Below are positions 52,009 through 61,337 of a stretch of 64,000 bases of DNA, one piece after another. The DNA comes from Lachnospiraceae bacterium A4 (lineage in GTDB: Bacteria; Bacillota; Clostridia; Lachnospirales; Lachnospiraceae). Location of the stretch: assembly GCA_000403215.2 (NCBI GenBank), contig KE159560.1, positions 477,269 to 541,268 on the forward strand, written 5' to 3'. The notes below the pieces were generated by a model. It was not told the origin of the DNA. It searched no databases and saw nothing but the letters and a program-made list of their open reading frames with translations. A program made the position numbers and the translations under genes. The stretch's first letter is position 1; each line of letters opens with the position of its first letter.

Positions 52009-52440
52009 TTACGAAGCAGGCGCAAATTTTGCCAGAACCCCATTGACAAAACCTGAGGACTCCTCCTGACCAAAACGCTTCGCCAGTTCGACTGCCTCAT
52101 TGATCGCAACCCCTGTCGGGACATCCTCGTCAAATACAATCTCATAGACGGCAAGCCGAAGGATCGTGAGATCAACCTTGCCCATTCTCTGCGTCGTCCA
52201 TCCTTTTGCCTGCTTGTTGATCATCGCGTCAAGCTCGTCAAGCTTCTCGATAATCTTATTGCTCTTGGTCGAGATGTACGCGGCATCCTCATCCTTGACT
52301 TTGTGCGTCCGCTCTTCCTGTGCTTCCATCTTTAGCATCTCAAAAAAGAACTGCTCCTGCTCAGGCATTTCCTCCCTGTCGTTAAATTCAATCCTAAATA
52401 AAAATTTAAATATATGTTCTCTAAGCTCTCTTCTGCTCAT
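52009..52440 (-). CDS. nusB: Transcription antitermination factor NusB
   Basis: The 143-residue all-helical protein starts SRRELREHIFKFLFRIEF and has LDAMINKQAKGWTTQRMGKVDLTILRLAVYEI and GVAINEAVELAKRFGQEESSGFVNGVL, the NusB consensus. It binds boxA RNA with NusE in rRNA antitermination. It follows the Asp23 gene by 4 bases. Confidence 0.96.
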   Translation of the reverse strand: MSRRELREHIFKFLFRIEFNDREEMPEQEQFFFEMLKMEAQEERTHKVKDEDAAYISTKSNKIIEKLDELDAMINKQAKGWTTQRMGKVDLTILRLAVYEIVFDEDVPTGVAINEAVELAKRFGQEESSGFVNGVLAKFAPAS

Positions 52441-52444
52441 TCAT

Positions 52445-52822
52445 CTATTTCTCCGAAGCCATTTTAATGCCTACAATCCTGATATTGACATCTGAAACCT
52501 TAAAACCTGTCATTGTCTCAATCGCATTCTTTACCTTTTCCTGTACCTTATTGCAGGTCGTCGGGATATTGAAACCGTACTCCATCGTGACTGCAAGCTC
52601 CACCGACACATTTCCGTCAAGAATATCAACCTTCACGCCTTTGGTCTGTTTCTTCATGCCCACCTTCCCCATCAGCTCATTTGTGATATTTCCGACCATG
52701 GCGCCAACGCCGTCCACCTCCGTCGCCGCCAGCCCCGCAATCATGGCAACCACATCATTTGCAATCTTTACTGTGCCAAATTCTTCGTTATTCAAAGCGT
52801 AACCGTTCTTCTCTGTTTCCAT
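52445..52822 (-). CDS. Asp23/Gls24-family envelope protein
   Basis: This 125-residue Asp23-domain protein (EEFGTVKIANDVVAMIAGLAATEVDGV, then NITNELMGKVGMKKQTKGVKVDI) is in the position before nusB typical of Clostridia. Relatives sit at the membrane and are linked to envelope stress or homeostasis; the exact role is unsettled. No membrane helix is visible. Co-transcribed with nusB. Confidence 0.93.
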   Translation of the reverse strand: METEKNGYALNNEEFGTVKIANDVVAMIAGLAATEVDGVGAMVGNITNELMGKVGMKKQTKGVKVDILDGNVSVELAVTMEYGFNIPTTCNKVQEKVKNAIETMTGFKVSDVNIRIVGIKMASEK

Positions 52823-52961
52823 GCTCTAAACCTCCTGTGTCCATTTCTACATTGTATATTCCATTATATCATCATACCGAAACTTTGCAAAGCAGAAATT
52901 CATGATGTTATAAATGATATTATCCCTATCGTTTCCCACTATTTGCTATTCCATTCATCTG

Positions 52962-54179
52962 CTACAGGTTCCAAAAGCTGATTGTCCGCTGCTGGTCATT
53001 GGAGGTGTAGGCGATGCTTCCCCCCCGCTTGTCCACAAAATCAAAGATTTTCTGAGAATCAATCAAGCTTTGTACCATCTGCGTATAGGTCTCCATACTG
53101 TCACATTTGACAGTTACGCACCCTGCTGCTCTCACGGCCTCGCTGTCAAGAAGTGCTGCGAACTTCCCCTCATCATAGTCTTCAAAGTACAGTCCTTCCC
53201 GGATAAAATAATTGTCATCAACCGCTGTGCACAGGGGCAGCTCGACCGGTTTCTCCATGGAATGCGTCCGCGTAATCTCGTCTGTTGTCACCAGGAAATA
53301 ATCATAATTAATTGATGGGGCAAAACCTTCTGTACCATTTCCTACTCCGCCAGAGGCGTAGGACGCATCTCCCCAAGTCGGGTCCAGATAATAATAGGCG
53401 CCATTTACCCGAACCAGATTCCAGCCGTGACGCTCGCCGTTTGTAAAGCCCGTCACCAGCAGGCATTGGATACCAGCCCGCTGCAACATATACTGCATCG
53501 CTTTTGCATATCCCTGACACACTGAGCGCCCTTCCAGGAAAACAGAACAAACATTCTGATTATTTTCCACGTTTTTGTCGTACTCGGTGTTGTTGATCAG
53601 CCATTCATACAAATACTTGACGGTGCTGTACTCGTCCTCATTCAGCGGCACATCTTGAAAACACGCCTCGAGTTTCTGCTCGATAGTCTGCGCCGCCTGT
53701 TGGATTTGTGCGCTGGTCATCGAATATGTCCCGCTGAAGGTGATTCCCGTTATGGTATTGCCGAGGGTATATTCTGTGTATTGATACCCCTCCACATGAA
53801 ACAGCTCTGGATGATCATTCATCACGCAGGCAAACACAACATCCAGCACGGACCTGTCCACGGTCGAGAGCGGCACACCGCTCTTCATGCCGGACAACGC
53901 GTCATACATTTCAAGGTAAACCTTTTGTTTTCCTTCATCCAGACAATGATATGCGTAGTAAAGCTCTGAGACTTCCCTGTGCGTCTGCTCTGGCTTGTCC
54001 TCCTTGGGCGGGTCTGGCTCGTAAGTTCTTTCTTCTATCTTTTCATTATGCTCTTGATACTCCTCAGACTCCTCTTGTCCCTGTAGAAAATACTGCAACT
54101 TTTCCTGAAAGGTACAGCCCTGTACCAGCATTGCCACACTGCATACCAGAACTGCCCAGCACACTGTCCCTCTTCTCAT
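52962..54179 (-). CDS. Transglutaminase-like lipoprotein
   Basis: The 405-residue lipoprotein has signal ...VAMLVQGCT with lipobox Cys near residue 22, then an acidic linker. The transglutaminase core has catalytic Cys in GRSVCQGYAKAMQYML (about residue 219), His in GERHGWNLVRV and Asp in YYLDPTWGD. Extracellular proteins of this class are thiol peptidases or cross-linking enzymes, often acting on the cell wall. It lies between prfC and the asp23 gene on the same strand. Confidence 0.85.
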   Translation of the reverse strand: MRRGTVCWAVLVCSVAMLVQGCTFQEKLQYFLQGQEESEEYQEHNEKIEERTYEPDPPKEDKPEQTHREVSELYYAYHCLDEGKQKVYLEMYDALSGMKSGVPLSTVDRSVLDVVFACVMNDHPELFHVEGYQYTEYTLGNTITGITFSGTYSMTSAQIQQAAQTIEQKLEACFQDVPLNEDEYSTVKYLYEWLINNTEYDKNVENNQNVCSVFLEGRSVCQGYAKAMQYMLQRAGIQCLLVTGFTNGERHGWNLVRVNGAYYYLDPTWGDASYASGGVGNGTEGFAPSINYDYFLVTTDEITRTHSMEKPVELPLCTAVDDNYFIREGLYFEDYDEGKFAALLDSEAVRAAGCVTVKCDSMETYTQMVQSLIDSQKIFDFVDKRGGSIAYTSNDQQRTISFWNL

Positions 54180-54206
54180 GAATTATTTACATTCCCCTAT
54201 TTGATT

Positions 54207-55802
54207 CTAATTTCTGCCAAACTCTGAGAGCACCAGCCCTTTATTGCGGTCAACGGTCATGCCGATACTCCACTGGTTGATAAACAAAAGCAGCGGATTT
54301 CCCTTCAAATCCTGTATTTTCTTCATATCTGAGGTTCCTGAAAGTTTGTTCAGATCAATCTCCTCCTTGTTTTCAATCCAGCGGATATACTCATATGGAA
54401 GCGGTTCAAGTTTGATCTCGACATTATACTCATTTTCCAGACGGTATTTGAGCACGTCGAACTGCAAGACACCGACTACACCCACGATAATCTCCTCCAT
54501 ACCCGTATTAAATTCCTGAAAAATCTGAATCGCGCCCTCCTGTGCAATCTGATTGACGCCTTTGATAAACTGCTTTCTCTTCATGGTGTCCATCTGCCGC
54601 ACCCGCGCAAAATGCTCTGGTGCAAAGGTTGGGATGCCTTCATAACAAATATCATTTTTGGGTGCGCAGACCGTATCGCCAATCGAAAAAATCCCCGGGT
54701 CAAACACGCCGATAATATCCCCCGCATACGCTTCATTCAATATTTTGCGCTCATCTGCCATAATCTGCTGCGGCTGGGAGAGACGCATCACCTTCCCGCC
54801 CTGCACATGGCGCACCTCCGCACTGGCATCAAATTTACCCGAACAGATGCGCATAAACGCCACCCTGTCGCGGTGTGCCTTGTTCATATTTGCCTGTATC
54901 TTGAATACAAATGCCGAGAATTCATTGTCCACCGGGTCGATTGTCTCGCCCTGTGAGATTCTTGGCAGCGGTGTTGTCGCCATCTTTAAAAAGTTCTGCA
55001 AAAAGATCTCCACACCAAAGTTTGTCAGCGCTGAGCCAAAAAATACAGGCGTGAGCTTCCCCCTGCGCACTTCCTCAATGTCAAACTCCGCACTGGCACC
55101 GTCGAGAAGCTCGATCTCATCGCGCAACAGCGAGAGTGCCTCCTCGCCAATATTTTCCAGAAGCTGCGCCTCATTTTCCATTGGTATAATCGTGGTCTCC
55201 CCCTCCTTTGTGCCCTTCTGCGTATCAGAGTAGGTGATCACATGATTTCCATGCCTGTCATAGACTCCCTTAAATCGTTTTCCTGAACCGATTGGCCAGT
55301 TGACCGGGCATGTCGCGATGCCAAGCTCCTTCTCAATCTCATCAAGAAGCTCAAATGTATCGTTGGCGTCCCTGTCCATCTTGTTAATAAACGTAAAAAT
55401 CGGTATGCCCCTCATGCCGCATACCTTGAAAAGCTTCCGCGTCTGTGCCTCGACACCCTTTGACGCATCAATTACCATGACTGCCGAGTCGGCTGCCATG
55501 AGCGTTCTGTACGTATCCTCCGAGAAATCCTGATGCCCCGGCGTATCCAGAATATTGATACAATACCCATCGTAATTAAACTGTAATACAGAAGATGTTA
55601 CTGAGATACCTCTCTCTTTTTCTATCTCCATCCAGTCAGACACCGCATGTCTTGCAGTCGCCTTTCCCTTGACACTCCCTGCAAGGTTGATGGCACCTCC
55701 GTACAATAAAAATTTCTCCGTCAGGGTCGTCTTGCCCGCATCAGGGTGCGATATGATGGCAAATGTCCTTCTCTTGTTGATTTCCTCTGCAATATTACTC
55801 AC
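54207..55802 (-). CDS. prfC: Peptide chain release factor 3
   Basis: The 531-residue GTPase has G1 SHPDAGKTTLTEK (residues ~19-31), switch and G3 blocks (ERGISVTSSVLQF, DTPGHQDFSEDTYR), and G4 FINKMDRD, with the RF3-specific SVKGKATARHAVSDWMEIE and C-terminal domain. It recycles RF1/RF2 from the ribosome. It sits 27 bases upstream of the transglutaminase lipoprotein gene. Confidence 0.97.
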   Translation of the reverse strand: MSNIAEEINKRRTFAIISHPDAGKTTLTEKFLLYGGAINLAGSVKGKATARHAVSDWMEIEKERGISVTSSVLQFNYDGYCINILDTPGHQDFSEDTYRTLMAADSAVMVIDASKGVEAQTRKLFKVCGMRGIPIFTFINKMDRDANDTFELLDEIEKELGIATCPVNWPIGSGKRFKGVYDRHGNHVITYSDTQKGTKEGETTIIPMENEAQLLENIGEEALSLLRDEIELLDGASAEFDIEEVRRGKLTPVFFGSALTNFGVEIFLQNFLKMATTPLPRISQGETIDPVDNEFSAFVFKIQANMNKAHRDRVAFMRICSGKFDASAEVRHVQGGKVMRLSQPQQIMADERKILNEAYAGDIIGVFDPGIFSIGDTVCAPKNDICYEGIPTFAPEHFARVRQMDTMKRKQFIKGVNQIAQEGAIQIFQEFNTGMEEIIVGVVGVLQFDVLKYRLENEYNVEIKLEPLPYEYIRWIENKEEIDLNKLSGTSDMKKIQDLKGNPLLLFINQWSIGMTVDRNKGLVLSEFGRN

Positions 55803-55855
55803 TGCTTGTTCCTCCGTCGATCTTCATTCTATTTCTATATCCGTTTATATCAATT

Positions 55856-55899
55856 CGGGCACCCGTCAGCTATGCTGGTCATTCTGCTTCGGGTGCCCG
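55856..55899. repeat. Hairpin between spoIIIAH and prfC
   Basis: CGGGCACCCG and CGGGTGCCCG form a GC-rich 10-base-pair stem with a 24-base loop holding a CAGC/GCTG pair. No T-run follows, so it may be a weak terminator for the spoIIIA operon or an element in the prfC leader. Confidence 0.45.
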
Positions 55900-55966
55900 C
55901 GTAATTGTACCGCTATTTAGTATAGCATAACCAGATTGCAAAGTCTATCAATTTCTGTTTCTGCGT

Positions 55967-56785
55967 CTATTCCACACCAGATACTGTTATGATAATGTTT
56001 TCCGGTGAAATTGCGGTCTTTCTCTGCACAATGTCTATGATCTGTGCAGTCTGTGCCTCTGTGAGATTTCCAGCCTCCACCATGACATCTGCGGAATCAC
56101 CGCTGATACTTACCACAGTCTGCGTAAAGCCCTTTGCCTCAAGCAGCATCTGCGCGTCGGACTCCTTCTGCGCGGTCTCTGTGAGGGTGATCATGCTGCT
56201 CACAGCTTCCTTTTTTGCCTCCTCTGTCAAATCCTCATTCTGGATAATCTCCATGAGCGATTCTTTGTTCTGTGCCCTCGTCTGCTCTTTTAACAGCTTG
56301 GCGCCCGCCAAGGTTGACACACCGGAAGCGCTGGTAAACACTGCCTCGCCCGGAATCTCCTGCTCGATGACTGTGGCACCTGCCTCATCTGTGTTTGACG
56401 CAAGGGTTCCGTCAGCCGCATCATCTGATGCCTGTAGCTCAGTCCCTGTAGCAGTCAGCGCGCTGTCTGATGCGGCGTCCATGCCGCTGTTTAGATAATT
56501 CTCTGTAATCGTGGTGTCGTCAGAGTCCAGACTCGCAATGTCTGTGTTCTCTCCTGTTGCAGATGCATAATCTTTGATGGTTCCGTCGGTATCTTCCCTA
56601 AGCGATATGGCATACATATCTTCGTCAGAGATCTCATATGTAAGCTCACTGCTGCTTCCGTCCACAGAGATAAAATCCTCTTCTCCAATCTTGGTGCCGG
56701 CAAAGTTGAGATAACCTGCTACTGCTATCATCACTGCCAGCGCCGTAATCATAATCTGGTTCTTTCTTAATATTTTTTTCACCAA
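55967..56785 (-). CDS. spoIIIAH: Stage III sporulation protein AH
   Basis: The 272-residue protein has one N-terminal membrane helix (residues ~10-28) and an acidic, low-complexity region. Its C-terminal ring-building domain (residues ~155-272: EQTRAQNKESLMEIIQNEDLTEEAKKEAVSSM and FTQTVVSISGDSADVMVEAGNLTEAQ) matches SpoIIIAH, which interacts with SpoIIQ across the two membranes around the forespore. It ends the operon. The first codon at 56785 is TTG and the next is GTG, so the start is uncertain by one codon. Confidence 0.93.
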   Translation of the reverse strand: MVKKILRKNQIMITALAVMIAVAGYLNFAGTKIGEEDFISVDGSSSELTYEISDEDMYAISLREDTDGTIKDYASATGENTDIASLDSDDTTITENYLNSGMDAASDSALTATGTELQASDDAADGTLASNTDEAGATVIEQEIPGEAVFTSASGVSTLAGAKLLKEQTRAQNKESLMEIIQNEDLTEEAKKEAVSSMITLTETAQKESDAQMLLEAKGFTQTVVSISGDSADVMVEAGNLTEAQTAQIIDIVQRKTAISPENIIITVSGVE

Positions 56786-56869
56786 ACCATATCCTTCCTA
56801 TTGCTTCTCTTTGCTACTTCTATCTTATTCACCCTATGCGGCTCTTAGACATAGATTTTGAAAATTTTT

Positions 56870-57505
56870 TTATCCCATCAAGAGGACTTCAACCTTGTTT
56901 GCCTCCACGCCATACAGTGCCATCACAAGCCTGACAATCTGAAGCCGTATATTCTCGTCCGCAGCGCCTTTGGCTGAGATCACAACGCCGTCGATTGCCG
57001 GCCGTATGGTCTGCGCGATAAAGGGAACCTCGCTGCCGCTCTCATTGACTGTATACACGGTGGACTCCTCCTTGCGCAGCTCGCTGTTTTCCCCGTTGAC
57101 CGCATTGGATACAGGAACGTCTTTCTCCACAATGTACTCCTGCGAGTTTTTCATATATATCAGCACTTTCACCTCCCCGACGCCTGCGACGCTGGACAAA
57201 AAGTCCTCCAGCTCTTGTTCAAGTCCTCTCCGGTATTCCTCCATTGAGCCTGTGTCTGTTCCGTTTTCATTTGCATTTGAAAAAGAAGGATTCGTTTTAT
57301 TCGTACCTTCTGTATTATTTTGTTTATTCGTCTGTTTTTTGCTGGAAAAAGTACTGTTGCTGCCAGTTCCTGTGGGCAGCAGAATGACATAGATTAAGAT
57401 GCCGCTGAGAAAGAGAATGAGCATGGTCTCCTTGGTCGGCCGCTTTCCTCCGCTCCTGCCGCCGCTAATCAGCGACCGAATCCCCTCCTGTATCCTGTTG
57501 AACAT
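56870..57505 (-). CDS. spoIIIAG: Stage III sporulation protein AG
   Basis: The protein has 211 residues from the ATG at 57505, with GGAGGTG 6 bases upstream. One membrane helix near residues 36-52 is followed by a Ser/Asn/Thr-rich linker and a ring-building domain (LEDFLSSVAGVGEVKVLIYMKNSQEYIVEKDV and GVVISAKGAADENIRLQIVRLVMALYGV), matching SpoIIIAG, which forms the large ring of the feeding-tube channel. It overlaps the end of spoIIIAF by 41 bases. Confidence 0.92.
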   Translation of the reverse strand: MFNRIQEGIRSLISGGRSGGKRPTKETMLILFLSGILIYVILLPTGTGSNSTFSSKKQTNKQNNTEGTNKTNPSFSNANENGTDTGSMEEYRRGLEQELEDFLSSVAGVGEVKVLIYMKNSQEYIVEKDVPVSNAVNGENSELRKEESTVYTVNESGSEVPFIAQTIRPAIDGVVISAKGAADENIRLQIVRLVMALYGVEANKVEVLLMG

Positions 57506-57851
57506 CTCCGTCACCTCCATTCCTTCTGTCATACTCCTCGTGCGCACTGCCTATAATTTCATCCTCCCACAGATTCTTATAATAAGTTTCCCCCTCATCA
57601 ATCCGGTCTGACGCGGTCATTTCCCGCCATTCCTTCTCCCAGCGCTCATAGAGCTGGTCTGCCTCTGAAAACTGATTCTCAACCTGTCCTGCAAAGGAAA
57701 AAATCACATTGCAGCAGATACACATCGTCAGCAGATAAGAAAATAACTTTAGATATTTTTGATAGGCACTCCCCTCTGTAAGCTGAATCAGGCACTGAAA
57801 ACAAATCACTGTATACATGAGCCGCCTGACCTCCATTGCCAAATACTCCAT
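57465..57851 (-). CDS. spoIIIAF: Stage III sporulation protein AF
   Basis: The 128-residue protein from the ATG at 57851 has two N-terminal hydrophobic helices and a C-terminal acidic domain (YERWEKEWREMTASDRIDEGETYYKNLW), typical of SpoIIIAF. Upstream codons in frame lie within spoIIIAE's end and are ignored. It acts with the other SpoIIIA proteins at the engulfed forespore membrane. Confidence 0.85.
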   Translation of the reverse strand: MEYLAMEVRRLMYTVICFQCLIQLTEGSAYQKYLKLFSYLLTMCICCNVIFSFAGQVENQFSEADQLYERWEKEWREMTASDRIDEGETYYKNLWEDEIIGSAHEEYDRRNGGDGDVQQDTGGDSVAD

Positions 57852-57859
57852 GCTGCCTC

Positions 57860-58924
57860 CTAACTTGTTGCATTCGTAACAGCCGCTATTGTCACAAAAA
57901 ATAACGTCGTGACTGTAATTAAAATCCGAAGCAGCATAAATCCTGCCTCTGATATATACTCCACACACTTCATCATCTGTTTCTCTCCGCAAATACTGCC
58001 CAGTGCGCCGCTCACGCGGATAATGAGAAGTATCATAAAGGATTTGATGACCGGCGCTGCGATGAGCAGAATTAATGCCACCAGAATCAATACGCCCAGA
58101 CTGTTCTTGACCGCGATAGCCGAAGCCAGTGTCACACTGGACACGGATTCTATGACATCGCCGATTCCCGGAATAGCACCTGCTGTTTTTTGAATCACGG
58201 CATTATTTGTCTTATCAACAACAGGCGTTATTATAACTTGCAGAATGCTGCTGCCTGACATGACGACAATCATCATTTTCAGCACCCACTGTAACCCCTT
58301 CTTGATGAGGTCCATCAATCCCTTAAATCGCTCCTCACCCCACACACTCTCCACCACGCCCAGCATCACATACCCCTCGACCACCGTCGTCAGTGAGGCT
58401 GCCACAATCCCTTCTATAAGGCACAAAAACCCTAAGAGCAGCTTGTAAAAGATCAGCGCTGTCAGACCAGACCCAGCCGCTGCAATACAAATCATATAGG
58501 CTGGAATCATCAGTTTCAGAAATTCAATCATGCGTGTCATTGCCTCCTCGACAATCCCAAGCACCTCATGAAACGCGTTGATCAAAACCACGAGCTGACA
58601 AACGATAAAAAACGTCTTTGCCGCCTTCGCCGCCCCTTCATTCTTGAGCGCTGACATCAGGTTGCTCACCAGCGCTACCAAGATAAACAGCACCAGCACC
58701 GAGATAAACAGCCGCCGCCAATCATCAAAAACTCCTGTTATTGTTCCCGCGATATACCGCCAGAACAGCGCCGGGTCCAGTGCCCAGTTGCCTTTTAATA
58801 CATCCTCTATAAAATCCATAGAATCTGTCGTTCGCCCCGGGAGTAAATCTCTCAGGAGATTGTCCAGCACACTCAGATCCGGAAGAATATCCAACTCCGC
58901 CCACAAACTTGTCTCCTGACTCAT
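57860..58924 (-). CDS. spoIIIAE: Stage III sporulation protein AE
   Basis: The 354-residue multi-spanning membrane protein has six or more hydrophobic segments and family patterns LILFILVALVSNLMSALKNEGAAKAAKTFF, GLLPGIGDVIESVSS-like AIPGIGDVIESVSSVTLA and NSLGVLILVALILLI. It lacks a long cleaved signal seen in Bacillus versions. Start codon overlaps the spoIIIAD stop by 4 bases. Confidence 0.94.
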   Translation of the reverse strand: MSQETSLWAELDILPDLSVLDNLLRDLLPGRTTDSMDFIEDVLKGNWALDPALFWRYIAGTITGVFDDWRRLFISVLVLFILVALVSNLMSALKNEGAAKAAKTFFIVCQLVVLINAFHEVLGIVEEAMTRMIEFLKLMIPAYMICIAAAGSGLTALIFYKLLLGFLCLIEGIVAASLTTVVEGYVMLGVVESVWGEERFKGLMDLIKKGLQWVLKMMIVVMSGSSILQVIITPVVDKTNNAVIQKTAGAIPGIGDVIESVSSVTLASAIAVKNSLGVLILVALILLIAAPVIKSFMILLIIRVSGALGSICGEKQMMKCVEYISEAGFMLLRILITVTTLFFVTIAAVTNATS

Positions 58925-59301
58925 CGCATCATTCCCTCTAACATGTCTATCATAATCCTAATTATCGGAAAACCTGCCACCATAATTGCAACCTTGCCAA
59001 AAAGTTCTATATGATTGCTGAGCGCTGCATATCCCGAATCTTTGCACAAATTAGCCGCAAAATCACACACATAGGTGATACCGATAATTTTTAACAACAG
59101 CGATATGTAAGCAATATTTCCGCCCAGTATCGACTCCCAGCTCTCCAGCTCCTCCACAGCATTGCCCAATACGGTCAATATCCGTATCGCGATAAAGAAG
59201 CTTACAAGCATGATGATTAACACCGCAAACTCCGGCTTGTCTTTCTTGATAATCAGCGCTGCAAACAATCCTGCGATGGCAAGCACACAAATCTGAATCA
59301 T
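58921..59301 (-). CDS. spoIIIAD: Stage III sporulation protein AD
   Basis: The 126-residue hydrophobic protein has three to four helices and KIIGITYVCDFAANLCKDSGYAALSNHIELFGKVAIMVAGFPI, a strong SpoIIIAD signature. Its stop overlaps the spoIIIAE start. A 28-base gap separates it from spoIIIAC. Confidence 0.94.
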   Translation of the reverse strand: MIQICVLAIAGLFAALIIKKDKPEFAVLIIMLVSFFIAIRILTVLGNAVEELESWESILGGNIAYISLLLKIIGITYVCDFAANLCKDSGYAALSNHIELFGKVAIMVAGFPIIRIMIDMLEGMMR

Positions 59302-59329
59302 TCAATGCCTCCGTTTTTCTCAAATCCTC

Positions 59330-59530
59330 TCACAGCGCAAATAAATCCTGTATCATCTCAAACAACTGGTATATATATGGTACAATCCACGAAAGCACCA
59401 GCACCAAACCTGCAAGGCTAATCAAAAATGCGTGCTCCTCCCTGCCGCTGTGCTTCAATACCTGCCCCAGTATCGTGATCAGAATCCCAACTGCCGCGAT
59501 CTTAAATATCAGACTGACTTCCATTTTCAT
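59330..59530 (-). CDS. spoIIIAC: Stage III sporulation protein AC
   Basis: The 66-residue protein has two hydrophobic helices and the family sequence IFKIAAVGILITILGQVLKHSGREEHAFLISLAG. The start could also be two codons later or at the upstream GTG (59542); the family N-terminus fits 59530 or 59524. Confidence 0.93.
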   Translation of the reverse strand: MKMEVSLIFKIAAVGILITILGQVLKHSGREEHAFLISLAGLVLVLSWIVPYIYQLFEMIQDLFAL

Positions 59531-59548
59531 CCCCATTTCCACTGTTTA

Positions 59549-60070
59549 TCACAAAAATAATATTATGCACAAGATTCCTGTAAGCGTGCTAAGTGCCTTG
59601 ATCAGCCTGCTGTTCTCGTTCTTCTTTGCCGTAAGCCTGTCTATCTCACTGTCCAGTTCTGTTCCAAACAGTCCCAGCGCCTCCGCCTGAAGCTGTTCTC
59701 CCTCATATTCAAAGCAGTTTCCCATCTTTAACAGATAAGATTTCCCTGTCTGTGACAGCTCTGTTTTGTCCTGTCTGTCGTGTACTGCCTCATTCCACAA
59801 TTGTATCAGAGATCTGCCGTCCCGCTCTTTCATTTTCTGCGCAATTTCCGCAAGGAACAGATTATACGGCGGATCTGCCTTGAGTGCGATCAGGTCAAAA
59901 ATCTCTTCCATTGGTCTATGCAGATATGTAATCTCTCCGATCATATACAAAAGAATCTGTTTCTGTTGTTTTAAGAGTGCAATGTCATGATTCATCTCCC
60001 CGCAGAGCGACCAACCAAATCCAAGCGCACCTGTCATCACGCAGGCGCCCGCAATAAACTTCTGCCACAT
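59549..60070 (-). CDS. spoIIIAB: Stage III sporulation protein AB
   Basis: The 173-residue protein has an N-terminal hydrophobic segment (residues ~5-20), a long soluble helical part with LYMIGEITYLHRPMEEIFD, and a C-terminal helix (STLTGILCIILFL). It resembles GspF-like SpoIIIAB, the membrane partner of the SpoIIIAA ATPase. It overlaps spoIIIAA by 34 bases. Confidence 0.92.
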   Translation of the reverse strand: MWQKFIAGACVMTGALGFGWSLCGEMNHDIALLKQQKQILLYMIGEITYLHRPMEEIFDLIALKADPPYNLFLAEIAQKMKERDGRSLIQLWNEAVHDRQDKTELSQTGKSYLLKMGNCFEYEGEQLQAEALGLFGTELDSEIDRLTAKKNENSRLIKALSTLTGILCIILFL

Positions 60071-61005
60071 AATCTGTTCCCCTCCCTGTCATAGATTTCA
60101 AAATACCTGTCCATCTGTTCATTCATGGACAGCACAATAAACCTTTCGATCAACCCCAGATGAAGCAGCTTCTCCATCTCGGTCTTATTTCTGATATCCT
60201 CGACAGACTCTCCATGCACGGTTGCCAGTATCCTGCAACCGCTCACGCCAGCGTGAAGGATTGCCTCCGCGTCCGCACTTCTGCCAATCTCATCAATTGC
60301 AATCACACGCGGTGCAAAAGTCCGCACCAGTATCGAAATCCCCTGCTGCTTGTCACCGCCTGTAATAACATCTGTTCTTTCTCCGCAGTCCAGCATCGCG
60401 CTTCCTCTGTAAGCCCCTGCGATTTCCCCTCTCTCGTCAATGACGCCGACATTGCAGCCCTGATGCTCTGATGTCCCATTCGATAACAGCCGTATGGTAT
60501 CTCTGAGCAGCGTTGTCTTGCCGACACCCGGCGGCGAGATAATCAACGTGTTCAGCGGCGTCCTCTCTCTGGCATGATACAGATATTTGATAATCCTCCC
60601 CGCAATCTCCTTCTGCTCATGCGCCAGTCTGATATTCATATAACGGATGTATTTTGCGATGAAGCGCCCATTCTCCGCCGTTGTAAGTTCTCCCGTAATA
60701 CCGATGCGGTGTCCTCCCTCAACCATGATATACCCCTGCTTGCGCTCCTCCTCATAGGCATACACGGAATCATGGCACAGATACCGAAATACTTCCTCCA
60801 TCTCCCGCTCGCCATACCGAAACGGCAGTGTGCGTTCTCTGCCGCAAAACACCTTGACTGGCTGGTTGACCCGAAGCCTGATTTCCTGTATCTGTCCAAA
60901 ATCCAATCCGCATCTCTCCCAGTCTCCCCGCAGCCGCTGCGGGAAAAACCGCAAAATTTTGTTCTCTGCTGCCACGCTGCATTCCCCCTTTGTCTGATTG
61001 TCCAT
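60037..61005 (-). CDS. spoIIIAA: Stage III sporulation protein AA, AAA-type ATPase
   Basis: This 322-residue secretion-ATPase-like protein has Walker A SPPGVGKTTLLRD (about residues 153-165), GVIDERGEI, Walker B VIAIDEIGRSADAEAI and LATVHGESVED. It powers or gates the SpoIIIA-SpoIIQ channel. First gene of spoIIIAA-AH; a sigma-E promoter is expected upstream but was not pinned down. Confidence 0.95.
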   Translation of the reverse strand: MDNQTKGECSVAAENKILRFFPQRLRGDWERCGLDFGQIQEIRLRVNQPVKVFCGRERTLPFRYGEREMEEVFRYLCHDSVYAYEEERKQGYIMVEGGHRIGITGELTTAENGRFIAKYIRYMNIRLAHEQKEIAGRIIKYLYHARERTPLNTLIISPPGVGKTTLLRDTIRLLSNGTSEHQGCNVGVIDERGEIAGAYRGSAMLDCGERTDVITGGDKQQGISILVRTFAPRVIAIDEIGRSADAEAILHAGVSGCRILATVHGESVEDIRNKTEMEKLLHLGLIERFIVLSMNEQMDRYFEIYDREGNRLCGRSLLRAPA

Positions 61006-61046
61006 ACCTCAATATATGTCCCAAAATCTAAAATATGAATATTGAC

Positions 61047-61075
61047 AAAAAAATAAGGGAGTAAAAACTCCCTTA
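61047..61075 (-). terminator. Rho-independent terminator
   Basis: On the minus strand TAAGGGAGT/ACTCCCTTA with a TTTT loop is followed by seven T. It lies 13 bases after the small membrane protein gene and insulates spoIIIAA. Confidence 0.9.
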
Positions 61076-61088
61076 CGCCGCCCGGCAG

Positions 61089-61325
61089 CTATTCTTCTTT
61101 TTCCATCACAACACCAATAAATTTCGTCATCAGTGGGATGTATGTACTGATAAAAACAAGCATTGCAGCCATCACTGCCGCTTTTCTATTCTTTTTCGGC
61201 CACCGCCTTCCGATCAGGATTCCCATTAAGACTCCCATAGAAAAAAGGCAAAATTTGAGCAAAGCAATGTCTTTCCAGTCACTTTTCTGTAAATACTTGT
61301 CTGCATAAGCAAATAAATTCTTCAT
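61089..61325 (-). CDS. Small two-helix membrane protein of unknown function
   Basis: The 78-residue protein has two hydrophobic helices (residues ~23-40 and 48-68) separated by GRRWPKKNRKAA, with a C-terminal charged tail. I know of similar short proteins in Clostridia sometimes mislabelled as phosphate permease parts; no function is supported. It is 12 bases after the transporter gene at 61338 and shares its transcript. Confidence 0.65.
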   Translation of the reverse strand: MKNLFAYADKYLQKSDWKDIALLKFCLFSMGVLMGILIGRRWPKKNRKAAVMAAMLVFISTYIPLMTKFIGVVMEKEE

Positions 61326-61337
61326 TACAGTACCTCC